NCBI GenBank assembly: GCA_017475705.1
Contig: JAFVFB010000005.1
Coordinates: 65,405 to 129,404 of the forward strand
Direction of reading: 5' to 3'
Origin: Alphaproteobacteria bacterium
GTDB taxonomy: Bacteria > Pseudomonadota > Alphaproteobacteria > RF32 > CAG-239
DNA length: 64,000 bases
A program made the translations under genes and the position numbers. The notes under the pieces were generated by a model. The model did no database searches and was not told where the DNA came from. It saw only the letters and a list, made by a program, of their open reading frames with translations. Of the stretch, positions 10,672 to 19,532 are shown one piece after another (positions within the stretch are counted from its first letter, which is position 1; every line of letters begins with the position of its first letter).

Positions 10672-11547
10672 ATGCTCTTTTCTATGGCTAAGATAAGTAA
10701 AAAAATAAAGCGCATTGTGGGAATTGGTGAAGTTGTTTTCGATATCATGCCCGATAGCCGAAAATTAGGTGGTGCTCCGGCTGATTTTCTACGTTTTGCA
10801 ACAACCTCAGGAATTCAAGGTGAGCTGATTAGTGCTATAGGTGCTGATGATTTAGGTAGAGAAGTTGTTACCGAGCTAAATAAATACGAAATTAAACCCG
10901 TACTTGCTATTACCCCTTATCCAACTGGCCGGGTCCTTATTTTTAATAATCCTGCTAAAGGTCATACTGCGCATATATTGGAAAATGCTGCATGGGACTA
11001 TATTCCTTTCACAACAGAAGCTGAACTTTGTATCCAAAATGCTGATGCCATTTATTTTGATACGCTGGCATTGAGAAAATCTTATTCATGCCAAACTATC
11101 TTGGATTTAATTGATGCCGCCCCTCAAGAATGCTACCGCTTTTTTGATATCAATCTCAGGCAGAATTATTATGATAAGAATCTTGTACAGCAGCTCCTCT
11201 CTCGAGCCAATATCTTGAAATTAAATATTCAAGAGCTTAGGACTATTGCTAAAATGTTTAATCTTTCAGGAAGTGTTGATGATATGTGTTTAGCACTTAA
11301 AACAAAATATGGATTAAGGTATATCATTCTTACCACTTTGGCCAAAGAAAGCCGTATATGGGGCCTTGAGGGATTAACGATCATGCAGAATAAACAATTG
11401 CAGCAGTCTTTTGCATATGGTGCTGGTAATGCTTTTGCTGGTGCTTTTATGAGTTCAATCTTAAAAGGCTTAAGTCAAAAAGAAGCGCATCAAGCTGCTA
11501 ATGATGTTGCCGCTGAGGTATGTAAATTAACCAAAGGATCTGATTAA
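10672..11547 (+). CDS. PfkB-family sugar kinase-like protein lacking the catalytic Asp
   Basis: The fold is that of ribokinase/fructokinase (PfkB family), 291 residues, with the N-terminal GEVVFDIMPDSRKLGGAPADF and the C-terminal GAGNAFAGAF. In the family these read GGxPxNx and GAGDx; the Asp of GAGD is the catalytic base. Here it is Asn (codon AAT), and the Asn of the N-terminal motif is Asp. If the sequence is right, this is a pseudokinase or a decaying kinase that would have phosphorylated fructose or a similar sugar. A second in-frame ATG at 10684 is possible as start. Confidence 0.72.
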   Translation: MLFSMAKISKKIKRIVGIGEVVFDIMPDSRKLGGAPADFLRFATTSGIQGELISAIGADDLGREVVTELNKYEIKPVLAITPYPTGRVLIFNNPAKGHTAHILENAAWDYIPFTTEAELCIQNADAIYFDTLALRKSYSCQTILDLIDAAPQECYRFFDINLRQNYYDKNLVQQLLSRANILKLNIQELRTIAKMFNLSGSVDDMCLALKTKYGLRYIILTTLAKESRIWGLEGLTIMQNKQLQQSFAYGAGNAFAGAFMSSILKGLSQKEAHQAANDVAAEVCKLTKGSD

Positions 11548-11564
11548 AAATAGGCATAAATTAA

Positions 11565-12668
11565 ATGGCGTCCAAATTAATCATTAAGAATAATGAAGCT
11601 TGTTTAATGTTTATCTCGCAGAATGCCGAGCCCTCTGATTGTATTTCTTCTGTTATAGCAGCCCTTAAACAACAAAATCTAAGTATTATTTATGCAAAAA
11701 TGCCTAATGCAGATCTTTCTTCTGTATTAATTGCGGAAATTTATCAATGGAAGCAAAAACTTATTCAAGAAGGGATTGAGCTTAAATTGGACTATCTTCC
11801 TCAAGAGGCTAAAGATTTGCTTCTTCTCTCTCTTAAACCCGCAAATATTCCCCCTACCGTTTCGGTGTATCAAGTAGACTTTTTAATTCGGTTAGGTCGT
11901 TGGGGATATAAAAAGTACAGTAATGTTTTACAGGTATTAAAATTTCTTTATGAAGTTTTCCTATCTGTTATTACTTTTGTGTTAGGCAGAGCCATCTATC
12001 GACGCAGAGATTTCTGGTTTATATTTGAGGATTGTAGTTATAAATCTGTTGGAATTACGGCTCTGGTTAGTTTTTTAGTGTGATTAATTCTGGCTTTTGT
12101 CGGGGCTTTACAACTTAAGAATTTTGGCGCGGGTATTTATGTTGCTAGCATGGTGACATTAGGTATGACTAGAATCATGGCTGCTATCATGGTGGGAATT
12201 ATTATGGCTGGACGGACAGGATCATCTTATGCTGCTACCTTAGGAACGATGCAAGTTAATGAAGAAATTGATGCCTTAAAAACATTAGGAATTAAAATTA
12301 CAGAATATCTTGTGGTTCCACGGCTTATTTGTTTAGTTGTCACTATTCCTTTTTTGACTTTGTTGGCTGATGTATTAGGTATTTTGGGTGGCGCTGTTGT
12401 TGGGGTTGTATTTCTTGACATCTCCGCTGCTGCTTACTTTGATTATGCACTTAAAGCTTTAAATCTAACGAATATTTTAGTGGGATTGTTGCATAGCTTA
12501 ATCTATGGACTAATTATTTCACTTTGTGGTTGCTATGAAGGTTTAACTGCTGGCAGAGATGCTGATGCTGTCGGTAAAGCAACAACTCAAGCGGTTGTTA
12601 CAGCCCTTATTTGGATGATTGTTGCCACAGGAATTTTGACGGTATTATTGGAGATTATAGGCTTATGA
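11565..12668 (+). pseudogene. mlaE: Mla-type ABC lipid transporter permease (STAS-MlaE fusion), in-frame TGA
   Basis: The permease of the MlaFEDB-type system moves phospholipids between outer and inner membrane. The frame encodes a STAS-like N-terminal domain (about residues 1-95) followed by the MlaE permease. A TGA at 12081-12083 interrupts it (...VSFLV, stop, LILAFVGALQL...). The rest of the permease continues in the same frame to 12668, including RTGSSYAATLGTMQVNEEID and the C-terminal helices. Full length would be about 367 residues, normal for alphaproteobacterial fusions. The stop sits where homologues tend to have Gly, so one GGA-to-TGA change explains it. Restart at the ATG at 12150 is possible but has no clear ribosome binding site. 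Confidence 0.8.
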
Positions 12669-13417
12669 AAAAAGAAATTATAGCGGTTAGAAATCTTCAA
12701 GTTGCTTATGGTGATTTTGTTCTGTTTGATGACATAAATTTTACTGTCAATGAGAAGGATATTTTTATTATTATGGGGGCTAGTGGATGTGGAAAAAGCA
12801 GTATGCTCCGTGTACTGACGGGGCTGGTTACACCCGTTAAAGGTCAAGTTCTTATTGACGGACAAGATTTGGCGGCGGCGTCTTCAATACAAAAAACTGA
12901 AATTATGAAAAAATGTGGTGTTATGTATCAAGGTGGTGCTTTATTTTCCTCTATGACATTAAAAGAAAATGTGGCTATGCCGCTTGAATTATATAGCTCC
13001 TATACCGCAAAAGAGATTAGTGAGTTAGCCTCTTATAAGCTAGCTCTTACGGGATTAGCAGGATTTGATGATTTTTATCCCTCTGAAATCTCTGGTGGGA
13101 TGAAAAAAAGAGCAGCTCTATCTCGTGCTTTAGCTTTAGATCCCAAAATTTTATATTGTGATGAACCATCTGCCGGTCTAGATCCAATAAGTTCAAAGCG
13201 TTTAGATGACTTAATTCAGGAACTTAATCAGTCTTTATCGACTACTTTTGTTATTGTAACTCATGAATTACAATCTATTTTTAATATTGGGACAAATTCT
13301 ATCTTTTTAGATGGTCGTGCAAAAAATATTACAGCTAGAGGCAATCCTCAAACATTGCTTGCAAATTCCCCCAATGGAGAAGTTTTCGAATTTTTAAATA
13401 GAGGAAAGAAAAAATGA
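12665..13417 (+). CDS. mlaF: Mla-type ABC transporter ATPase
   Basis: This is the ATPase that drives the Mla lipid transporter. Walker A is GASGCGKSS (near residue 38), the signature is SGGMKKRAALSRALALDP, and Walker B is ILYCDEPSAGLDP. The protein is 250 residues. I start it at the ATG at 12665, which overlaps the mlaE stop by four bases (ATGA), a classic coupling arrangement. The longer frame from 12611 overlaps mlaE and is not needed. If the TGA in mlaE is real, coupled translation of this gene would suffer. Confidence 0.92.
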   Translation: MKKEIIAVRNLQVAYGDFVLFDDINFTVNEKDIFIIMGASGCGKSSMLRVLTGLVTPVKGQVLIDGQDLAAASSIQKTEIMKKCGVMYQGGALFSSMTLKENVAMPLELYSSYTAKEISELASYKLALTGLAGFDDFYPSEISGGMKKRAALSRALALDPKILYCDEPSAGLDPISSKRLDDLIQELNQSLSTTFVIVTHELQSIFNIGTNSIFLDGRAKNITARGNPQTLLANSPNGEVFEFLNRGKKK

Positions 13418-14238
13418 TAAAACAACCTAATATGAAACTTATCGGTCTTTTTGTTCTGCTTAGTCTTACAGGCTTGATTTTGATGTTCGGTTATTTTTTT
13501 AAATCAAAATTCAGCAATAATGAAACGACTGTGGTGATGTATTTTGATGAGTCCGTCAAAGGACTGGAAGTTGGCGCTCCTGTTTTGTTTAAAGGTGTTA
13601 AAATCGGTGAAGTCTCATCCGTACGCCTGCAGGCTGACTTGCAAACGATGAAATTTTTGATTCCGGTGTATGCTAAAATTTACAATGGTAAATCATTAAT
13701 TACAAACACTATTGATGAAAAAGAACGCTTACAACACTTTATTGATGATGGCTTAAGAGCCCAATTAGCTATTAATTCTATGCTCACAGGTCAACTTTTG
13801 ATAGAATTGGATATGCTCCCTGAAACAAAAGTGGTTTTACATTCTGAAAATGATCGTAATGAATACGAAATTCCCACGGTTGATTCTCCTTTCGCGGAAA
13901 TTTCTAAGAAATTACAAGTTATTCCTATTGCAAAAATAGCCCAAGATATTCATGCCATCACCACTTCTATTGAATCAGAATTGCCCCACTTGCTAAAGCG
14001 TATGAATGAAACCTTATCTACGGTTAATACAATGCTGTCTACTAACAAAAATAATACAAATCAAATGATTACCCAGGTTCGGACAACTGCACAGTCTCTT
14101 AATTCTTTAATAAATGAAAATGCTGCAAGTATCTCAAATCTGATCGATAGTTTTTCTGCTGCAGCTGCTTCCATGAAAAATTTAACTGATTATCTGCAAA
14201 TGAATCCAAGTTCAATTATTACTGGAAAGGATCGTTAA
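13414..14238 (+). CDS. mlaD: Mla-type substrate-binding MCE-domain protein
   Basis: This is the membrane-anchored, periplasmic MCE protein that forms the lipid-binding ring of the Mla system. One N-terminal membrane segment (KLIGLFVLLSLTGLILMFGY) is followed by the MCE domain (VVMYFDESVKGLEVGAPVLF, then GVKIGEV). A helical C-terminal tail rich in Asn and Ser follows. It is 274 residues and overlaps mlaF by four bases (ATGA), with AGAGGAAAG upstream. It belongs to the mlaEFD-lipoprotein operon. Confidence 0.92.
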   Translation: MIKQPNMKLIGLFVLLSLTGLILMFGYFFKSKFSNNETTVVMYFDESVKGLEVGAPVLFKGVKIGEVSSVRLQADLQTMKFLIPVYAKIYNGKSLITNTIDEKERLQHFIDDGLRAQLAINSMLTGQLLIELDMLPETKVVLHSENDRNEYEIPTVDSPFAEISKKLQVIPIAKIAQDIHAITTSIESELPHLLKRMNETLSTVNTMLSTNKNNTNQMITQVRTTAQSLNSLINENAASISNLIDSFSAAAASMKNLTDYLQMNPSSIITGKDR

Positions 14239-14239
14239 A

Positions 14240-14806
14240 ATGAAAAATATATTAGCTTTTATTGCGTTATTGTTGTTTAGCGGCTGCGCCAGCCCTACTC
14301 CTAATTTTTATCAGCCTGTTGCGATGAAAACGGCAGATTTTCACTATACGCAAATAACTGATACCATACTCGTTAAAAATATCCTTTTACCATCTGAAGT
14401 TTCCCGTCCGCAAATTACCACGGTCGGCCGACAGCAATATGAGCTGCACATTGATGAATTTAATCGCTGGGGCGCAACACCTGATAAGTTATTTCAGCGG
14501 ATTATTGCCCAAGATTTAAGTTTATATTTACCAAATGCAACTATTGAAGTTCAAACAGCCCTTAAAAAAAATTATAAGTATGCCGTATCCATAGAAGTTA
14601 ACGAAATGAGTGGAAAATTAGGAAAAAATGCCTTTCTCACTGCTGTATATTTTCTAAAAAATACCCAAGGAATAACTGTACACTCTGGAAAAATAAATAA
14701 AACACTCTCCATACAAGGTGGCTATGATGAGTATGTCTTAGCTCAAAGTGAACTTTTAGGATATTTAAGTGCTCATATTGCCTCTGACTTGGCTAAATTA
14801 AAATAA
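14240..14806 (+). CDS. ABC-type transport auxiliary lipoprotein (PqiC/YmbA-like)
   Basis: The protein is 188 residues with a lipoprotein signal peptide (MKNILAFIALLLFSGC, Cys at residue 16). It matches the pattern of the PqiC/YmbA auxiliary lipoproteins that accompany MCE transporters: a short post-Cys linker, a beta strand around ILVKNILLPSEVSRPQI, then NRWGATPDKLFQRII. In known systems it is an outer-membrane partner of the MCE protein. It starts one base after mlaD, with GGAAAGGA upstream, and closes the operon. Confidence 0.8.
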   Translation: MKNILAFIALLLFSGCASPTPNFYQPVAMKTADFHYTQITDTILVKNILLPSEVSRPQITTVGRQQYELHIDEFNRWGATPDKLFQRIIAQDLSLYLPNATIEVQTALKKNYKYAVSIEVNEMSGKLGKNAFLTAVYFLKNTQGITVHSGKINKTLSIQGGYDEYVLAQSELLGYLSAHIASDLAKLK

Positions 14807-14854
14807 TTTTATCAAAATAAGTCTAATTGATTTATTTAATCTTTTACAAAGTAT

Positions 14855-14882
14855 TTGACAAATAGATTTTTTTGGATATAGT
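14855..14882 (+). promoter_or_regulatory. Candidate sigma70 promoter
   Basis: A perfect TTGACA (14855-14860) and TATAGT (14877-14882) are separated by 16 bases, about 25 bases before the ATG of the 14906 gene. A second TATAAT at 14894-14899 is too far from this -35 to pair with it. Confidence 0.55.
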
Positions 14883-14905
14883 GATTTTGAATATATAATA
14901 TTGTT

Positions 14906-15589
14906 ATGTCTATGCGTATGAAAACGATTGATTGGGCAAAGAATAGGGATATGTTGTTCCGATTTGCCAAGTTTAGGTTTGGAGATGGTTTTCTTGCCAT
15001 ACCTAGACCAGTGAATTTTGTTGAGTTTATTGATGCTCTTCCTGTCAATCATTCTGTCAGAGTGGTTGCCCTTCAGGATTTTATTGAGCAAAATGAACTT
15101 GAGGATATTACATCTTCTGTCACAGCTGATGAAGATTCTACTCTCATGTTTCCTTCTATTGCAGAGGAAGGTAATGCGCTTAATATCGTATTGTCTTATT
15201 TGGAGCAGTTAATTGTCAATGATCAGGCCATTCCTGCTACTTGGTGCTATCTTGATGATGAGAAACTTTCTGTGGTACATTTTACCCAAAGTGGTCAAGT
15301 CTCTTCGGCAGAAATGTATTGTTGTTGCCATCGTAATTACTCTGCCTTACATGTTGTAGAGTTGGCAGACACTACAAAAATCCTTCCAGTGGTCTTTGCT
15401 TGCAAAAAGAATTTTACTATATATCAGCAGCTTGCTGAATTGTCTGGTGGACGTGTTTTAAGAGACTATTTGCCGAGGGAAAAATTTGATTGTCTGTCTC
15501 ATGGCCGCAAGAACAGTGAGCCATTGAAACATGTTAATCCGCAAAATCATTTATTTCCACCTCAGCTGGACCGTGGGGATATGCTTTGA
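14906..15589 (+). CDS. Hypothetical protein, 227 residues
   Basis: I do not recognise this protein. It is soluble, with no signal peptide or membrane segment. The C-terminal half has a Cys/His-rich stretch (AEMYCCCHRN, then CKKNF), which could bind metal but fits no motif I know. The C-terminus is basic and polar. It has its own promoter and a downstream terminator, so it is a single-gene unit. A second ATG two codons in is an alternative start. Confidence 0.75.
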   Translation: MSMRMKTIDWAKNRDMLFRFAKFRFGDGFLAIPRPVNFVEFIDALPVNHSVRVVALQDFIEQNELEDITSSVTADEDSTLMFPSIAEEGNALNIVLSYLEQLIVNDQAIPATWCYLDDEKLSVVHFTQSGQVSSAEMYCCCHRNYSALHVVELADTTKILPVVFACKKNFTIYQQLAELSGGRVLRDYLPREKFDCLSHGRKNSEPLKHVNPQNHLFPPQLDRGDML

Positions 15590-15674
15590 GATTTTATTTT
15601 TGCATCTATTATTTTAAGCATAGAAAGATTGTTGAGAAATAAACTCTTTCTATTTTACTAAAAAACATTTTTAA

Positions 15675-15707
15675 AAAGTGCTCGTTGAGAAACGCGCACT
15701 TTATTTT
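15675..15707 (+). terminator. Terminator hairpin after the 14906 gene
   Basis: A 12-bp stem with one mismatch (15675-15686 with 15691-15702, GAGA loop) is followed by ATTTT. It lies 85 bases after the stop of the upstream gene. Confidence 0.6.
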
Positions 15708-15771
15708 AAATATTTCAATATATTACATATAAAATATTTAGTTTTAGATTAATACTAAAAGGTTTTTTTTC

Positions 15772-16260
15772 ATGCTTGAGAGTTTTACTTTTATTGCTAA
15801 CCAACAGACGAAAATTTTAATTATTGGCTCTATGCCTGGTATTGCATCTTTAAGAGCTCAAGAATATTATGCACATCCACAAAATTTATTTTGGAAATTT
15901 GTTTTTAAGGCCTGCTGTGTAGATTATAATTTTCCTACTTATAATGAAAAAATTGCTGTTTTATCATCGCATTGTCTTGGGCTGTGGGACGTGGTCAAAA
16001 ATTGTGCCAGAGAAGGTAGTCTTGATTGTAATATTAAAGAGGTTATTCCAAATGATTTTTATTTTTTAACAAATTGTTATCCAAACATATTAAAGTTTTT
16101 GTTTAATGGTCAAAAAGCCTTTAAATTATTTAAAACATTCTATCCAGAATTACTCATCAAAAAGCAATATGCGGTTCTTCCCTCGACAAGTCCCGCAAAT
16201 GCATCTATTCCCTTCAAAGAAAAAGAATCAATTTGGATAAACAGCTTAATATCAATATGA
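15772..16260 (+). CDS. DNA-deoxyinosine/uracil-type glycosylase
   Basis: This is a member of the uracil-DNA-glycosylase superfamily, closest in pattern to the hypoxanthine (deoxyinosine) DNA glycosylases that start base excision repair. Motifs seen: IIGSMPGIASLRAQEYYAHP near residue 17, NLFWKF just after, and the C-terminal LPSTSPANA. Its 162 residues are normal for the group. The ATG follows a T-rich stretch with only a weak ribosome binding site. It converges with the phosphomannomutase gene at 16293. Substrate preference within the superfamily is not certain from sequence. Confidence 0.8.
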   Translation: MLESFTFIANQQTKILIIGSMPGIASLRAQEYYAHPQNLFWKFVFKACCVDYNFPTYNEKIAVLSSHCLGLWDVVKNCAREGSLDCNIKEVIPNDFYFLTNCYPNILKFLFNGQKAFKLFKTFYPELLIKKQYAVLPSTSPANASIPFKEKESIWINSLISI

Positions 16261-16292
16261 TATCTCAATAAACTAATTTAAAAGATTATATT

Positions 16293-17006
16293 TTATATTT
16301 CTAAATACTTTAGCACATCCTCCGGTGAATTTACGGCAATGACTTCAGTATTTTCCATAGCGCGTAACGCTTGAGCTAAGGCATAATCGTTACCGCCTGG
16401 CTCGGTTCTATCCCCTAGAAATATAATCTTATCCTGAGGATGTTGTTCACGTATTTTAGCGGCAATTTGTTCTTTTCCTCCCCCCCTCATCACTATATCC
16501 ACTGATATTTTTCCACCCAAGCTTGCCTCGTATTCTGGGAATTTCTCGTTAATTTCTTTCACGACCGCTGCCCTTTCTTGGTGCAGATTGTCCCACTCAT
16601 TATATTTCGCACGCTCCTTAAATGGGCAATTCCTACCTAAGACGCTAAAATTTAGCATTCCAGGCCTTAATTCCAAGTAGTTAGTGTATAACTTTCCGAT
16701 ATAAGCTGTATTTTTGCGATAACGCTCTAAAGTTTGTAGTAGCTCTTTTTTTAGTTTTATTTCATGACGATAGATTTCTTTACCTTTTTGATGAAAAACA
16801 TTTCCCATTGAGCTATATACACCACTAAACCCCGTCCCTATCGCATCTCCAGGTATTTGCTCTATAATTTTCTCGTAATTTGAACCTGCTGCCAAATAGG
16901 CGATGTGTGATTTGACCCAAGGAAAAAATCTGCGTGCAAAATCCGGTTGCATCGGCTGCCTTGCCGGTGTTAAAGTTCCATCCATATCAAAAATATATAT
17001 ATTCAT
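16293..17006 (-). CDS. HAD-family phosphomannomutase, eukaryotic (PMM2-like) type
   Basis: This HAD phosphatase-fold enzyme resembles the eukaryotic alpha-phosphomannomutases, which interconvert mannose-6-phosphate and mannose-1-phosphate. The nucleophile motif is FDMDGTLT (Asp7, Asp9). A cap region RPGMLNFSVLGRNCPFKERA and the metal loop FLGDRTEPGGNDYAL match the PMM family closely. It is 237 residues with AAAGGAG before the ATG. Bacteria mostly use the unrelated ManB/AlgC type, so this is an unusual choice. It may feed GDP-mannose synthesis for the surface glycans encoded further right (inference). Confidence 0.82.
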   Translation of the reverse strand: MNIYIFDMDGTLTPARQPMQPDFARRFFPWVKSHIAYLAAGSNYEKIIEQIPGDAIGTGFSGVYSSMGNVFHQKGKEIYRHEIKLKKELLQTLERYRKNTAYIGKLYTNYLELRPGMLNFSVLGRNCPFKERAKYNEWDNLHQERAAVVKEINEKFPEYEASLGGKISVDIVMRGGGKEQIAAKIREQHPQDKIIFLGDRTEPGGNDYALAQALRAMENTEVIAVNSPEDVLKYLEI

Positions 17007-17030
17007 TACCGCTCCTTTCTTATAAATCCG

Positions 17031-17345
17031 TTACTTTTCCACAACACATTTATAATAAGCTTTAGAAGGTACAAATAATCGACAGCTAAAATACTCTACA
17101 TCAATAAATTCTGCATGCGACTTGGCATTATTACTTTGGCAAATTTCATTGGCTCTCGCCAATATATTTTCTTTACTGTAAAATAATGGATTATAGCAAA
17201 TTGCTGGTTTTTGTGGCCTTGATGCCCCTACCCATATATAGTCTGTTCCAGGCTCACGGCGCCGATCTTCAAAAGGGGCAAATTGCGTACAAGCTGAAAC
17301 GAGTACACACAGAAAAAGCAATGTTGATAATTTTAATGTAGACAA
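17031..17345 (-). CDS. Small lipoprotein, unknown function
   Basis: The product has 104 residues with a lipoprotein signal peptide ending in LVSAC (Cys at residue 19). The mature part has five further Cys (for example in PAICYNP, ANEICQS and YFSCRLF), so disulphides are likely in the periplasm. The start is TTG, with GGGAG nine bases upstream; no ATG is available in frame. It lies 24 bases upstream of the phosphomannomutase gene and may be co-transcribed with it. I recognise no family. Confidence 0.65.
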   Translation of the reverse strand: MSTLKLSTLLFLCVLVSACTQFAPFEDRRREPGTDYIWVGASRPQKPAICYNPLFYSKENILARANEICQSNNAKSHAEFIDVEYFSCRLFVPSKAYYKCVVEK

Positions 17346-17404
17346 TTTATAAAACTCCCATTAAATTTGGTTATGTTTGTTAGTATAAATGAAGATGAAT
17401 TAAA

Positions 17405-18016
17405 ATGCAAAATGAAAATGTATATATTGGGGATGATAAATTCCAACGTTTTTTAAATCATTACCAGTGCCCAACCTCTTTAGACGTGGTTAAATTAAAG
17501 TTTGCAGGAGCTATTTGCAGTCCAAATGTTAATCTAAGACCCACTGATGTGATTTCATCATTGTTTTTAGAAGAAAAGCAACCTAGACTCACCACGAAAA
17601 ATGAGGCGGAATTGTTTTTTAAGTTCTTTATGGGGTTATGGGATGAAATGTTTTTAGAGATTCGTACCAACACATTGCAATTACCTCCTTATTCCGGCAA
17701 CAAAAATGATCAACAAGCGCTCATTACTTTTTGCCATAGGCGTTCTAACCAAATTGAACAAGGTTTTAATGAAGGTTTTTGGGGTGGTTGTCAAACGCTT
17801 AATATTCCAAAATTTGCGGCGGAATTACTGTCTTCTCTTTCTGACCTTGCTGATGTCTATGAAATTTTGGCGCAAAAGTTAGAAAATCAAGAGCAAGCAG
17901 AAGTTATTTTTGGCGTTATCAAAAATACAGATAGTACAGTTGAAAAGACATTAAAGTTTTTAATTGAACATTTTGTCTTACCACATATTACAAAATTGGA
18001 ACGCAAAGTCAATTGA
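17405..18016 (+). CDS. Hypothetical protein, 203 residues
   Basis: I do not recognise this protein. It is soluble and mainly alpha-helical, with Trp/Phe-rich helices near residue 75 (FFKFFMGLWDEMF) and a segment HRRSNQIEQGFNEGFWGGC near residue 115. There is no signal peptide or membrane segment. It lies 15 bases before the nitroreductase gene and is probably co-transcribed with it. The ribosome binding site is weak. Confidence 0.7.
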   Translation: MQNENVYIGDDKFQRFLNHYQCPTSLDVVKLKFAGAICSPNVNLRPTDVISSLFLEEKQPRLTTKNEAELFFKFFMGLWDEMFLEIRTNTLQLPPYSGNKNDQQALITFCHRRSNQIEQGFNEGFWGGCQTLNIPKFAAELLSSLSDLADVYEILAQKLENQEQAEVIFGVIKNTDSTVEKTLKFLIEHFVLPHITKLERKVN

Positions 18017-18031
18017 TATAAGGAGAAAAAG

Positions 18032-18562
18032 ATGGAACTATATGAAGGGCTCTTAACACGCCGATCTATTCGCAAGTATAATCCAGAGCAAACACTTACA
18101 AAAGAACAAATCCTAGAGCTTATTCGCGCTGCGAGCTATGCTCCTTCTGCACATAATAAGCAACCCTGGCATTTTCTTATATTGCAGGATAAAGAAGTGT
18201 TGCGCACGATGCGCCTTATCCAACCGTGGACATCTTTTGCTAAAGATGCTTGTTGTATTGTTGTGGTATGTGTTGATGAAAGTGAAACCTTCCACCGCGA
18301 AAAAGAAGGTTGGAATTATGCACAAATTGATGGCGCACTTGCTGCACAGAATTTGCTTTTAGCTTGCCATGCCAAAGGATTAGGTGCTTGTTTTTGCGGT
18401 GCAGCCCCTATGCCCTTAGTTATTGATAATTTACGTAAAAAATTTAATATTCCAGGTAATATTTTACCTGTGGCCATTGTTACTATCGGCTATCCGGAAG
18501 AGAAACCTAAAACCCCAGAAGATAGGTTAAACTTGGATAAAGTCCATTGGGAAAGTTTCTAA
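18032..18562 (+). CDS. Nitroreductase-family FMN oxidoreductase
   Basis: This flavoprotein belongs to the nitroreductase family, which reduces nitro compounds, quinones or flavins with NAD(P)H. The FMN-binding RRSIRKYNPE and the SYAPSAHNKQPWHF segment lie at residues 10-50. The C-terminal GLGACFCGAAPMPLV and PVAIVTIGYPEEKP are typical. It is 176 residues, like the short bacterial members. AAGGAG lies before the ATG. A bidirectional terminator follows. The physiological substrate cannot be told from sequence. Confidence 0.88.
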   Translation: MELYEGLLTRRSIRKYNPEQTLTKEQILELIRAASYAPSAHNKQPWHFLILQDKEVLRTMRLIQPWTSFAKDACCIVVVCVDESETFHREKEGWNYAQIDGALAAQNLLLACHAKGLGACFCGAAPMPLVIDNLRKKFNIPGNILPVAIVTIGYPEEKPKTPEDRLNLDKVHWESF

Positions 18563-18566
18563 ATTA

Positions 18567-18605
18567 AAATCCCCCGAGTTTCAATATTCTCGGAGGATTT
18601 TTTTT
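18567..18605. terminator. Terminator between convergent genes
   Basis: A stem of AAATCCCCCGAG with CTCGGAGGATTT (one mismatch, 10-base loop) is followed on the + strand by seven T. It separates the nitroreductase gene from the leftward gene ending at 18604 and may serve both. Confidence 0.75.
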
Positions 18606-19446
18606 AGTCTTCTTGGGCATAACGCTTGAAAAATGCTACCAATTCTGTACGGATAGCACGTTTTACCAGTAATGCGACGGCGGTTGAAGAAGTAAAGGAT
18701 TTCGGAGAAGTCACAATAAACTCCATAATTAAATTATGGTCCTGCGTAGCAACTAGTGCTTCTTGGCCTAAACTACTCAATGGATAGGTTTTTATATATT
18801 GAAGCACTATGCCACGTAGTTTATCTTTCACAACTTTTCTTAATTGCCCCAGATTGATGAACTTCATCAGAGCCTCTTCCCCTTCTGGAGATAACTGATT
18901 ATCTGCAACATAAGTGCTAATACACTGGGTTTCGATGGTCAGTATAACACCTTGTCTCTGTATGTCCTGAAGAGTTTTCATAATCATATAGACCTCTGCT
19001 TCCGGCGTTTTCTTGCGCCTAGACCACAAGCTATCAATTTGAGAAAGTTCTATGTTCCATACAGTATCAATCATATGCTTTTCAAATTGTGGCGTCAACA
19101 AACAATTTTCTAGCATATAGAGGTTAGCCTTTTTCATCCATGTCATTCCTCCCTTGCGCGCCTGCTCATAGATGTAAATCTGAGCTTGTGTGCAACAGGA
19201 TCCGACCTTTTCCCAATCCGTTTCAGCATAAGCCTGTAGCATTTCCACTACTTCATCTTCCCGGCCACGACGCAGTATCAACATTTGCTCCTCTGGTGAA
19301 AGCGGCATAGAAGGAAAAGTTCCGTCTGGTTGGCGAATGCCACGTAATGCCAAGATGGCATGCATAATTTTTTGATGCAAGCCACGTTCTTTTTCTGCGT
19401 TTTCACGCAATTGCTGGATTTCTTCAGCCGTAATTTTTTCTTTCAT
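18604..19446 (-). CDS. Hypothetical alpha-helical repeat protein, 280 residues
   Basis: This cytosolic protein has no recognised family. Its C-terminal half contains degenerate helical repeats of about 26-30 residues, each with a pattern like QEALV...L...FI or QYI (for example SLGQEALVATQDHNLIMEF). The same pattern occurs in a 92-residue protein at 35504, so both seem to belong to one lineage-specific repeat family. The N-terminal half is helical and rich in charged residues and Met. No ribosome binding site is clear before the ATG. Confidence 0.7.
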   Translation of the reverse strand: MKEKITAEEIQQLRENAEKERGLHQKIMHAILALRGIRQPDGTFPSMPLSPEEQMLILRRGREDEVVEMLQAYAETDWEKVGSCCTQAQIYIYEQARKGGMTWMKKANLYMLENCLLTPQFEKHMIDTVWNIELSQIDSLWSRRKKTPEAEVYMIMKTLQDIQRQGVILTIETQCISTYVADNQLSPEGEEALMKFINLGQLRKVVKDKLRGIVLQYIKTYPLSSLGQEALVATQDHNLIMEFIVTSPKSFTSSTAVALLVKRAIRTELVAFFKRYAQED

Positions 19447-19532
19447 AAATATAAATTTAATTGTTAGACATATATTTATACTTGCTGTTTTTTATTTATC
19501 ATGGGATAGATTTGTTGTCAATATTTATTTGT

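Noticed and set aside
12081-12083. TGA as a sense codon (alternative genetic code)
   Set aside because: TGA ends several intact genes here (mlaE's own end at 12666, cca, the 14906 gene), and no other conserved gene has internal TGA.
14894-14899. TATAAT as -10 for the 14906 gene
   Set aside because: It is 34 bases from the only good -35; TATAGT at 14877 has proper spacing.
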